64,000 bases of DNA, taken from JAFAHD01 sp963772515. GTDB lineage: Bacteria; Vulcanimicrobiota; Vulcanimicrobiia; Eremiobacterales; Eremiobacteraceae. Location of the stretch: NCBI GenBank assembly GCA_963772515.1, contig CAVYXC010000002.1, positions 1,116,001 to 1,180,000 of the forward strand, read 5' to 3'. Below are positions 56,948 to 64,000 of the stretch, piece after piece. The stretch's first letter is position 1; every line of letters begins with the position of its first letter. The position numbers were made by a program, and so were the translations under genes. The notes beneath the pieces are model-generated. The model saw nothing but the letters and a program-made list of their open reading frames with translations. It was not told the origin of the DNA and searched no databases.

Positions 56948-57347
56948 CGCGATCCGCATCATCGGCATGCAGCTGCGCGCCCGCGTCGGCGCAGCGGAAA
57001 GCGAACGCGCTCGCCCCCAACCGATCGACGCGGACCTCGAACTCGACGTCGATTGCGCGCCGGCCGCCAAATCCGATGACCTTGCTGATGCCGTCGACTA
57101 CGCAGCCGTCCTCGCGACCTGCGTGCGAGTGGTGTCGGGGCGCTCGTTCGCGTTGCTAGAAACGCTTGCGACCGCGTGCCTCGAAGCGCTGCTGCTCGAT
57201 CGGCGTATCAAGAGTGCCACCATCCGCGTGCGCAAACCCGGATTGCTGGGCGGCGCCACGCCTGAAGTCCAGCTGACGCGCGCGAATCGCGGCAAGGCGG
57301 CTCTCCCGCGGGCGGAGAAACATCGTTCCAATGCCCGAAAACACTGA
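56940..57347 (+). CDS. folB: Dihydroneopterin aldolase FolB
   Basis: Cleaves 7,8-dihydroneopterin in folate synthesis. 135 residues from ATG 56940 inside the folP end. The T-fold pattern is present: IRIIGMQLRARVGAAESERA, ELDVDC, DYAAVLATCVRVVSGRSFALLETLA and RIKSATIRVRKPG. A folK gene usually follows but is not here; the C-terminus is longer than usual and basic. It overlaps accB by 17 bases. Confidence 0.88.
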   Translation: MSDAIRIIGMQLRARVGAAESERARPQPIDADLELDVDCAPAAKSDDLADAVDYAAVLATCVRVVSGRSFALLETLATACLEALLLDRRIKSATIRVRKPGLLGGATPEVQLTRANRGKAALPRAEKHRSNARKH

Positions 57348-57864
57348 AGGCAACGGTTCTACCGATGCAGCGTTCTCGCGCTTCGTGAGCGAGCGCGTCG
57401 CACCGCTGGCCAAGGCGTTCGCCTCGACGCCGCTGGCCGAGCTGCGCGTGCGCACCAGCGAAGGATCGATCAGACTCGTCAAGGCTGCGGAGCCGGCCGC
57501 GCACCAGCGCTCGCCCGCCATCGCCAAAGCGGCCTTGCGCGGTGTCAAACAACAGCTCATGCCGACGGTCGAGTCCGGCCACCCGTACGAGGTGATCAGC
57601 GCGGACGTCGTCGGCATCTTCTCGCCGGTTCCCGGTGCAGCGTCGCCGGGCGAGCGGGTGGCCGACGATATCGTGCTCGGATACATCGAGGCGCTCAAAC
57701 TCAAGCATCCGGTCCGCAGCGGCGGGCCGTGCGTGTTGATCGCGCAAGTCGCAGAGGACGGACAGGCGGTCGACTTCGGCGAGCCGCTGTTCGTCGTCGA
57801 TCGCGCGGTGACGCCCAAAGCACCCGAGCCCATACTCGAGACGCTCGAGCCGCCGCGTCTGTAG
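57331..57864 (+). CDS. accB: Biotin carboxyl carrier protein (AccB) with variant attachment motif
   Basis: 177 residues. A flexible Ala-rich N-terminus precedes the biotinyl/lipoyl-type barrel: GIFSPVPGAASPGERVADDI, then the hairpin YIEALKLKHPVRS, then GQAVDFGEPLFVV. The hairpin Lys (about residue 123) is in place, but the usual Ala-Met-Lys-Met reads Ala-Leu-Lys-Leu. It lies directly before accC, so the role as carboxyl carrier of acetyl-CoA carboxylase is very likely. The carboxyltransferase genes are not in the window. Confidence 0.85.
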   Translation: MPENTEGNGSTDAAFSRFVSERVAPLAKAFASTPLAELRVRTSEGSIRLVKAAEPAAHQRSPAIAKAALRGVKQQLMPTVESGHPYEVISADVVGIFSPVPGAASPGERVADDIVLGYIEALKLKHPVRSGGPCVLIAQVAEDGQAVDFGEPLFVVDRAVTPKAPEPILETLEPPRL

Positions 57865-57905
57865 ACGCACGCCGGCAACCGCACCACCCATGCATCGGAG
57901 CATTA

Positions 57906-59267
57906 GTGTTCGATAAGGTCCTTATCGCCAACCGCGGAGAGATCGCCGTGCGCGTCATCCGCGCATGCCGCGAGCTCGGCGTACGGACCGTGGCGATCTT
58001 CTCCGATGCCGAGCGCGACGCGCTGCACGTGCGCCTCGCGGACGAAGCGTTTTGCGTCGGGCCGCCTCCGGCGGCGCGTTCGTATCTGAACGTCCCCAAC
58101 ATCATCTCGGCGGCAGAGATCACCGGCGTCGACGCGATCCATCCGGGCTACGGCTTCCTGTCGGAAAACGCCGGGTTCGCCGAGATCTGCGCGTCGCATG
58201 GTTTCAAGTTCATCGGCCCGCCCGCGGCCGCGATCGCGCTCATGGGCGACAAAGCGTCCGCCAAGCGCCGCATGCAAGAGGCCGGCGTGCCGGTCGTGCC
58301 CGGCTCGGGCATCATCGAATCCGACGAGCAAGCCAAGCGCTTCTGCGCGGAAGCGGGCTATCCGGTCTTGATCAAAGCGACGGCAGGCGGCGGCGGCAAA
58401 GGCATGCGTATCGTCGGGCGCGAGACGGATCTGGGCGCCGGTCTCACCGCGGCGCGCGGCGAGGCGCAAGCCGCGTTCTCCGATGGCCGCGTCTACATCG
58501 AAAAGCTGCTCGAGCATCCGCGCCACATCGAGGTCCAGGTGCTCGCCGACGAGTTCGGCCATGTGATCCACGTGGGCGAGCGCGACTGCTCGATCCAAAA
58601 GCCCGGCCACCAAAAACTGCTCGAAGAAGCGCCGGCGCCCAATCTCGATCCCGAAGTGCGCGCGCAATTGTGCGCGGCCGCCGTCAAAGCGGCTCGCGCC
58701 GCCGAATACGCCAACGCGGGCACGCTTGAATTCCTCGTGGCGCCGGACGGTCGCTTCTTCTTCATGGAGATGAACACGCGCATCCAAGTCGAGCATCCGG
58801 TGACCGAATCGGTGTACGGCATCGACCTGGTGCGCTGGCAGGTGCGCATCGCTTCGGGCGAACGGCTGACCGTCAGACAAGAAGACGTGCGGCCGCGTGG
58901 TCACGCGATCGAATGCCGCATCAACGCCGAAGACGTCGACAACGGTTTCCGGCCCGCGTCCGGCAAACTCGGCACCGTCTTGCTGCCGGGCGGGCCCGGC
59001 ATCCGCGTGGACACGCACATCTACTCGGGCGCGGAGGTCCCGCCGTTCTACGATTCGATGTTGGCCAAGATCATCGCGGTCGATCGCGACCGTCCGAGCG
59101 CGATCGCGCGCATGCGCCGCGCGCTCGACGAGACGGAGATCCACGGCGTGGCGACGACCGTCGCGCTGCACGAACGCATCCTCGCTTCAGAACCGTTCGA
59201 GGCCGGCCGGACGTACGTCACCTGGCTGCGCGAATACTTGCTGCAGCCCGCCGCTGTGGGCGGATGA
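57906..59267 (+). CDS. accC: Biotin carboxylase AccC
   Basis: Carboxylates the biotin of AccB using ATP and bicarbonate. 453 residues from GTG 57906 (GGAG upstream). ATP-grasp landmarks are KVLIANRGEIAVRVIRACRE, IHPGYGFLSENAGFAEIC, IKATAGGGGKGMRIV, ERDCSIQKPGHQKLLEEAP, FFFMEMNTRIQVEHPVTE and HAIECRINAED. A longer in-frame extension upstream overlaps accB and is rejected. Confidence 0.97.
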   Translation: MFDKVLIANRGEIAVRVIRACRELGVRTVAIFSDAERDALHVRLADEAFCVGPPPAARSYLNVPNIISAAEITGVDAIHPGYGFLSENAGFAEICASHGFKFIGPPAAAIALMGDKASAKRRMQEAGVPVVPGSGIIESDEQAKRFCAEAGYPVLIKATAGGGGKGMRIVGRETDLGAGLTAARGEAQAAFSDGRVYIEKLLEHPRHIEVQVLADEFGHVIHVGERDCSIQKPGHQKLLEEAPAPNLDPEVRAQLCAAAVKAARAAEYANAGTLEFLVAPDGRFFFMEMNTRIQVEHPVTESVYGIDLVRWQVRIASGERLTVRQEDVRPRGHAIECRINAEDVDNGFRPASGKLGTVLLPGGPGIRVDTHIYSGAEVPPFYDSMLAKIIAVDRDRPSAIARMRRALDETEIHGVATTVALHERILASEPFEAGRTYVTWLREYLLQPAAVGG

Positions 59268-59270
59268 CGC

Positions 59271-59771
59271 GTGGCCAAAGAACGTCGCGAACATCGCATC
59301 GCGCTTGAGGTGCTGTACGCGGTCGACATCGGCAAAGCGCCGCTTGACGAAGCGCTCGTGCAGGCGCGCGACGGCGTCGGCGTGTTCGCACGCGGTGACG
59401 AGGCCGCGGACGAGGATCCGTACGAGCCCGTGATGCCCGCCACCGACCGGCGGGCCGATACGCCGCGCTCGACCGATTGGACGCTGGTCGAAGAATTGGT
59501 GCGCGGCACGCTCGCGCACAAAGACGAGCTGCAGGCGCAGATCGCGCCGCTGCTCCAGCGTTGGACGATCGAGCGGCTTTCGGGCATCGATCGCCTCGTG
59601 ATCTGCCTGGCGGCGTACGAACTGCGCTATCATCCGAACGCGCAGACGAGCGACGTCATCAACCATGCGGTCGAACTCGCGCGCCGGTTGTCGACCGAGC
59701 GCAGCCCTGAATTCGTCAACGGCGTGCTCGACACGCTGGCCAAGACGCCGCCGGCGGGCCTGGGCGCATGA
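59271..59771 (+). CDS. nusB: Transcription antitermination factor NusB
   Basis: RNA-binding helical protein of the rRNA antitermination complex. 166 residues, slightly longer than usual because of an acidic insert (about 38-65). The start RREHRIALEVLYAVDIG and the end SGIDRLVICLAAYELRY, VINHAVELARRLSTERSPEF and VNGVLDTLA are typical. GTG 59271; overlaps the PBP gene by 4 bases. Confidence 0.95.
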   Translation: MAKERREHRIALEVLYAVDIGKAPLDEALVQARDGVGVFARGDEAADEDPYEPVMPATDRRADTPRSTDWTLVEELVRGTLAHKDELQAQIAPLLQRWTIERLSGIDRLVICLAAYELRYHPNAQTSDVINHAVELARRLSTERSPEFVNGVLDTLAKTPPAGLGA

Positions 59772-61876
59772 AACCGCGCGTCGCGCGCCGCCTGCGCATC
59801 GCGGCCTTCATCCTGATCAGCCTGACGCTGTTCGTCTTGCTGGCGGTCGTCGCCGCGGCGATCGCAGTCGTGAGCGCGTTCGGTCAGAACCTGCCGGACG
59901 TCGATCGGCTCTCGGAAGTCGATTCGGCCACCACCACGACGCGCATTCTCGCCCGCGACGGCACCGTGCTGGCGCGCCTGTACGATAAGAACCGGATCTA
60001 CGTGCCGATCACCGGCATCTCGCCGGAGATGAAAGAAGCGATCGTCGCGAGCGAAGACGAGCGTTTCTACGAGCATCGAGGCGTCGACGTGCGCAGCATC
60101 GTGCGTGCAGCGGTCGCCGACTTCAAACACGAGCAGATCCAGGGCGCCTCCACGATCACGCAGCAGCTCGCGCGCACGCTGTTCCTCAACCGCAATCGCA
60201 CGATCGCGCGCAAGGTGCAAGAGGCGCTGCTGGCGATCGAGCTCGAGCGCTATTACACCAAGGACGAGATCCTCGAGCGCTACCTCAATCTGATCTATTT
60301 CGGCGCCGGCGCGTACGGCGTGCAGGCGGCGAGCCAATCGTACTTCGCCAAGGACGCGTCCAAGCTGACGCTGCCTGAGGCGGCGATGCTGGCGGGCGTG
60401 GTCGCGGCGCCGTCGCTGTATTCGCCCTACGTGGACGAGACCGCGGCGAAAGAACGCCAGCGTCGCGTGCTCGATCGCATGGTGTCGCTCGGCGAGATCA
60501 CGCAGTCGCAGGCCGATGACGCGGCATCCACGCAGTTGCGCTACGCGGCGGTCGCGCCGCCGGGCGTGGAAGCCTACAAGTATCCGTATTTCACCACGTA
60601 CGTGATCGCGCAGCTCGAGAAGAATTTGGGCACGGATCAGATGCTGCACGGCGGCCTGACGGTCTACACCACGCTCGTGCCGCACACGCAGGACGTGGCG
60701 CAAAAGGCGGTCACCGAGCTGGTCGAGCAGGGCCGCAAAGAAGGCTACGGCATGCACGAGGGCGCGCTGGTCGCCGAAGATCCGCGCACCGGCGAGATCC
60801 TGGCGATGGTCGGGGGCATCGGTTTTTCGGCCAAGAACCAGTTCAATCGCGCCTGGCAAGCGCGCCGCCAGCCCGGTTCGTCATTCAAAGGCTACGTCTA
60901 CTCGACGGCGGTCGACCGCGGTACTCCGGTCAGCTCGATCTACTCGGACTCGCCGGTGACCTACCCCGCGGGCGACGGCACGGAGTACAGCCCAAGCGAC
61001 GACGATCATCGCTTCCTCGGACCCATGACGCTGCGCAAAGCGTTCGCGCTCTCGCGCAACGTCGTCGCCGTGAAGCTCGCGTACGACGTCGGCATCGACA
61101 ATGTCGTCCAGTACGCGCACGCGATGGGCATCACCGAGGACCTCGAAGCGGATCTGTCGCTGGCGCTTGGCACGGCGGTGGTATCGCCGCTCGATATGGT
61201 GTCAGGCTACTCGACGATCGCGGCCGGCGGGATCTACACGCCGCCCACGGCCATCCGCTACGTCACCGATCGCTACGGCACGGTCGTCCTTGATGAGCGG
61301 TATCCGAAGCGCAGCGTCGCGATGTCGTCCGGCGCGGCCTACATCATGACGTCGCTGATGGAAAGCGTGATCCAAGAAGGCACCGGCTATCCGAATGCGA
61401 TCATCGGCCGGCCGGCGGCAGGCAAGACGGGTACGACGTCGAGTTTCCGCGATGCGTGGTTCGTCGGCTTCGTGCCGCAGCTCACCGCAGCGGTGTGGGT
61501 CGGCAACGACGACTATACGCCGATGGTCGAGTCTTATGGCGGCAACGTACCGGCGCGCACGTGGGCGCGCTTCATGAAGCAAGCGCTCGCCGGCGTGAAA
61601 GTCCAGGATTTCGTGCAACCCCCCGACGTCGAACAAGTCCGCCTGTGTGCCGGCGGCAATTATCGCGCGCCTGCCGGCGTGGGAGGCCGCGCGGAATATT
61701 TCTTGCCCGGTACGGCGCCGCTCGCGACGTGCGCCGTGCCCAAGCCGGTGGCATCGCCGCAAAACGTCGGCGCGCAAGACAACGGTCCGGCGCCGGAGCC
61801 TCCCGGTTCGCCCGCTCCCGCCGCCAGCGCTCCGCCGGTCGATCCGACCAGTGCTCAACCTACCACTTCTCCCTAG
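59768..61876 (+). CDS. Class A penicillin-binding protein (PBP1A-type)
   Basis: Bifunctional peptidoglycan synthase. 702 residues. Membrane anchor about 10-36; glycosyltransferase domain with ASEDERFYEHRGVD (catalytic Glu, about 97), GASTITQQLARTLF and RKVQEALLAIELE. The transpeptidase domain has SSFK (about 372), SRN (about 428) and GKTGTT (about 552). The C-terminus is Pro/Ala/Ser-rich. It sits where folD is found in related gene orders, between nusB and xseA. Its last 26 bases overlap xseA. Confidence 0.96.
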   Translation: MKPRVARRLRIAAFILISLTLFVLLAVVAAAIAVVSAFGQNLPDVDRLSEVDSATTTTRILARDGTVLARLYDKNRIYVPITGISPEMKEAIVASEDERFYEHRGVDVRSIVRAAVADFKHEQIQGASTITQQLARTLFLNRNRTIARKVQEALLAIELERYYTKDEILERYLNLIYFGAGAYGVQAASQSYFAKDASKLTLPEAAMLAGVVAAPSLYSPYVDETAAKERQRRVLDRMVSLGEITQSQADDAASTQLRYAAVAPPGVEAYKYPYFTTYVIAQLEKNLGTDQMLHGGLTVYTTLVPHTQDVAQKAVTELVEQGRKEGYGMHEGALVAEDPRTGEILAMVGGIGFSAKNQFNRAWQARRQPGSSFKGYVYSTAVDRGTPVSSIYSDSPVTYPAGDGTEYSPSDDDHRFLGPMTLRKAFALSRNVVAVKLAYDVGIDNVVQYAHAMGITEDLEADLSLALGTAVVSPLDMVSGYSTIAAGGIYTPPTAIRYVTDRYGTVVLDERYPKRSVAMSSGAAYIMTSLMESVIQEGTGYPNAIIGRPAAGKTGTTSSFRDAWFVGFVPQLTAAVWVGNDDYTPMVESYGGNVPARTWARFMKQALAGVKVQDFVQPPDVEQVRLCAGGNYRAPAGVGGRAEYFLPGTAPLATCAVPKPVASPQNVGAQDNGPAPEPPGSPAPAASAPPVDPTSAQPTTSP

Positions 61877-63110
61877 CCCCGCGGCGCTGACCGTCTCGCA
61901 ATTCTCGCGAGCGGTCGAAGGGGCGCTTGCCGACACGTTTCCGTTTCCCGTGCGCGTGACCGGTGAAGTCTCGGGCGCGCATTTCGCGGCCGCCAGCGGC
62001 CACATGTACTTCGATCTGAAGGATCAATACGCGGTCGTGCGGTGTGTCTGCTGGGCGACGAGCCAGGCGGCAGCGTATATCGCCGATGTGTGCGTTGACG
62101 GCGCAGCGCTTGAAGTGCTCGCCGATGTCCGCGCGTACGGCAAACGCAGTCAGTACCAGCTGAGCGTGCTCGAAGCCGTGCCCGTCGGGCGCGGGCGCCT
62201 CTTCAGGCTATTCGAACAGCTCAAAGCCAAGCTGCTCGGCGAAGGGTTGTTCGATGAAGCGCGCAAGCGCCCGATCCCTGCGTTCGTCACGAAGATCGCG
62301 ATCGTGACGAGCCGCGACGGCATGGCGCTGCACGATTTTGTCACGACGGCGCGCAGTCGCGGCGCGCACGTGAGCATCACGCTGGTGCACGCGCCGGTGC
62401 AAGGTGAGGCGGCGGCGCCGGCGCTGGCGAGCGCGATCCGGCGCGCGGGGCGGCTCGATGTGGACGCAGTGGTCATCGCGCGCGGCGGTGGATCGCTTGA
62501 GGATCTGTGGGCTTTTAACACGGAGGTCGTCGCGCGCGCGATCGTCGCCTGCGCACGGCCGGTGATCAGCGCGGTCGGCCACGAGGGCGACGTCACGATC
62601 GCGGACTTCGTCGCCGACCGGCGCGTGGCGACGCCGACGGCCGCGGCCGTCTTAGTCGCCGGTGAGCGGGCGCGGCTGCTCGAACGGCTCGACGATCTTG
62701 CCGTCCGGCTCACGCGCCGCGTGCGCTCGGCGCTCGCTTCGTCCACGCAGCGGGTTGATGAGCTTTCCGCTGCGCTGCGGCGCAGCGATCCGCGCCGCAT
62801 TCTCGAAGAGCTGCGCCGCCGGACGCGCGAGGCGCACACGTCGCTGCGTCAGACCTTCGCGCGTTCGCAAGAAGAGCGGCGCGGCCGGCTGGCCGGCGCG
62901 GCGGCTGGACTGCGCGCGCTTGGACCATACCGGACGCTTGCGCGCGGGTACGCGATCGTGTTCGACGACAAGGGTCATGTCGTCACCGACGCGCGGCGCA
63001 CCGCGATCGGACAGCCGATAGATGTTCTGCTCAAAGCCGGCGCCCTGGAAGCCCAGGTCACAGGCAAGGAGGAGCGCGATGGGCGACTCGACCTCGAAGA
63101 AGAAGACTAA
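61851..63110 (+). CDS. xseA: Exodeoxyribonuclease VII large subunit
   Basis: Single-strand DNA exonuclease subunit. 419 residues from GTG 61851. The N-terminal OB domain is TVSQFSRAVEGAL, VTGEVSG and GHMYFDLKD. The catalytic domain has IVTSRDGMALHDFVTTARSR, VIARGGGSLEDLWAFN and SAVGHEGDVTIADFVADRRV ATPTAAA. Coiled coils and the C-terminal LARGYAI block follow. ATP-independent; works with XseB just downstream. Confidence 0.97.
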   Translation: MLNLPLLPSPAALTVSQFSRAVEGALADTFPFPVRVTGEVSGAHFAAASGHMYFDLKDQYAVVRCVCWATSQAAAYIADVCVDGAALEVLADVRAYGKRSQYQLSVLEAVPVGRGRLFRLFEQLKAKLLGEGLFDEARKRPIPAFVTKIAIVTSRDGMALHDFVTTARSRGAHVSITLVHAPVQGEAAAPALASAIRRAGRLDVDAVVIARGGGSLEDLWAFNTEVVARAIVACARPVISAVGHEGDVTIADFVADRRVATPTAAAVLVAGERARLLERLDDLAVRLTRRVRSALASSTQRVDELSAALRRSDPRRILEELRRRTREAHTSLRQTFARSQEERRGRLAGAAAGLRALGPYRTLARGYAIVFDDKGHVVTDARRTAIGQPIDVLLKAGALEAQVTGKEERDGRLDLEEED

Positions 63111-63318
63111 GTCCGAAGATGGGCCGTCATTCGAGGTCGCGCTTGCGCGCCTCGAGGCGATCGTCGAGAAGCTCGACGACGGCAACCTGCCGCTCGCTCA
63201 GGCGCTCTCCTTATATAAGGAAGGCAACGCGTTGGCCAAGCGCTGCCGCGCGCTCTTGACGGAAGCCGAAGTGGACGTGAAGGAAGCGCTAGCCGCCGAC
63301 AAAGCTGAGCCAGCCTGA
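63079..63318 (+). CDS. xseB: Exodeoxyribonuclease VII small subunit
   Basis: 79 residues from ATG 63079 with an AAGGAGG ribosome site. FEVALARLEAIVEKLDDGNL and LAQALSLYKEGNALAKRCRA are the XseB two-helix signature. It binds the coiled coils of XseA. The start overlaps the end of xseA by 32 bases. Confidence 0.96.
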   Translation: MGDSTSKKKTKSEDGPSFEVALARLEAIVEKLDDGNLPLAQALSLYKEGNALAKRCRALLTEAEVDVKEALAADKAEPA

Positions 63319-63331
63319 CGGTGCGGCGCGC

Positions 63332-64000
63332 GTGAAGCGGCGCCGGCTCGATGTCGCCGTGGCCGAAAAGCTCGGCACCTCGCGCACGCGAGCCCAGGCA
63401 TTGATCGTCGAAGGCCGGGTGCGCATCGACGGCGAGCCGCATCTCAAGGCCGGTGAGCTCGTCCCGCTCGATTCTGTTCTCGACGTGGAGGACGATGCGC
63501 GCTACGTCAGTCGCGGCGGCGCGAAACTCGAGCGCGCGCTGGACGAGTTCGGTTGGTCGCCCGCCGGCCTGCGCTGTCTTGATGTGGGTGCCTCCACGGG
63601 CGGATTCACCGACTGCCTGCTTCAACGTGGGGCTGCGGTGGTCACCGCGGTCGATGTCGGCTACGGTCAGATCGCGTGGTCGCTGCGCAACGACCCGCGC
63701 GTGCGGTTGTTCGAACGCTGCAACTTCCGCCATGCCACGCCCGAGCAGTTGGGAGGGCCGTTCCAGTTCGCATGTGCCGACGTCTCGTTCATCTCGCTCG
63801 CCAAGCTGGCGCCGGCGTTGGCGGCGATGCTCGAGCCCAAGTCGCGCTGCGTCGTGCTCGTCAAACCGCAATTCGAAGCGGGCCGCCAGTGGGTGACGCG
63901 CGGCGGCGTCGTGCGCGACCCACAGGGCCATATCGAAGCCATCGAGACCGTTGCGAGTGCCTTCGCTTCGAACGGCCTGGAACCACGCGCGTTGACCTAT
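63332..64000 (+). CDS. tlyA: TlyA-family rRNA methyltransferase / hemolysin-like, truncated by the window edge
   Basis: 223 codons visible from GTG 63332 to the window end, out of an expected 245-270. An N-terminal S4 RNA-binding domain (RLDVAVAEKLGTSRTRAQAL) precedes a FtsJ-type methyltransferase with RYVSRGGAKLERAL, CLDVGASTGGFTDCLLQRGA (SAM site), ADVSFISLAKLAP and VLVKPQFEAGR. Such enzymes 2'-O-methylate 16S and 23S rRNA. It follows xseB as in Firmicutes and Actinobacteria, but without ispA and dxs in between. Confidence 0.93.
   Translation, partial: MKRRRLDVAVAEKLGTSRTRAQALIVEGRVRIDGEPHLKAGELVPLDSVLDVEDDARYVSRGGAKLERALDEFGWSPAGLRCLDVGASTGGFTDCLLQRGAAVVTAVDVGYGQIAWSLRNDPRVRLFERCNFRHATPEQLGGPFQFACADVSFISLAKLAPALAAMLEPKSRCVVLVKPQFEAGRQWVTRGGVVRDPQGHIEAIETVASAFASNGLEPRALTY

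Overview
The window is about 64 kb of GC-rich bacterial chromosome, densely packed with housekeeping genes. Many starts are GTG or TTG, and stop/start overlaps of 1-4 bases (ATGA, GTGA, TAATG) are common. It encodes a diderm envelope (a TonB-dependent receptor, ExbB, three ExbD, two TonB proteins). It also has traits usual in Terrabacteria: a TCGAAC-N4-GTTCGA LexA-type box, a YhaN/YhaO-like pair, a G5-3D (YabE-like) gene beside rsmA, and an accB-accC-nusB-xseA-xseB-tlyA gene chain. This mix suggests a diderm Terrabacteria lineage such as Candidatus Eremiobacterota (WPS-2). That is an inference from gene content; no rRNA is present to test it. I saw no tRNA, rRNA, CRISPR array, insertion sequence or prophage.

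Layout. 0-15 kb: end of a cytochrome c gene, moaA divergent from a TPP-riboswitch-controlled thiC, a DUF4139 secreted protein, malate synthase, a DUF1059 mini-protein, serS-pilT, moeA with a BON-domain lipoprotein, a metallophosphoesterase, a TPR protein, a thioesterase, smpB and tilS. 15-24.6 kb: ftsH, two M16-fold proteins that both lack the zinc motif, a glycosyltransferase, a conserved protein of unknown function, a rhomboid protease and two tandem glycosyltransferases. 24.6-34 kb: a membrane-anchored SbcC-like ATPase with its SbcD-like nuclease partner, a cation exchanger, a CPBP protease, rsmA, a G5-3D protein with a structured leader, a glycosyltransferase, and a small RNase H-like gene under a LexA-type operator. 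34-43 kb: a TonB-dependent receptor with a downstream lipoprotein gene, a prepilin-like protein, a 3-methyladenine glycosylase, rho and a pseudouridine synthase. 43-46.4 kb: an aspartic protease and the aroH-aroF-tyrA operon. 46.4-53.7 kb: a TonB-system island (TonB_C-TPR protein, exbB, exbD, exbD, tonB, uppP, tonB, exbD) and a CARDB protein. 53.7-64 kb: moaC-mogA, folC-folP-folB, accB-accC, nusB, a class A penicillin-binding protein, xseA-xseB and tlyA.

How the genes work together. Four molybdenum cofactor genes (moaA, moeA, moaC, mogA) are spread over three places. The aro genes carry out the first step of the shikimate pathway and the branch to tyrosine/phenylalanine. The fol genes give part of folate synthesis. 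The ExbB/ExbD/TonB genes would energise receptors such as the one at 35-38 kb. UppP, the penicillin-binding protein and the glycosyltransferases serve envelope construction.

The most striking points are: (1) a perfect LexA-type palindrome filling the spacer of a consensus promoter in front of an apparently leaderless RNase H-like gene; (2) seven single-base shifts, all curable by skipping one base, confined to five genes between 34 and 51 kb while the flanking genes are intact; (3) an ACG codon exactly where the start of a pseudouridine synthase should be; (4) a 20-base palindromic repeat that is translated inside tilS and recurs as a double element after thiC; (5) a pair of M16 homologues without catalytic residues; (6) a long leader hairpin in front of the G5-3D gene.
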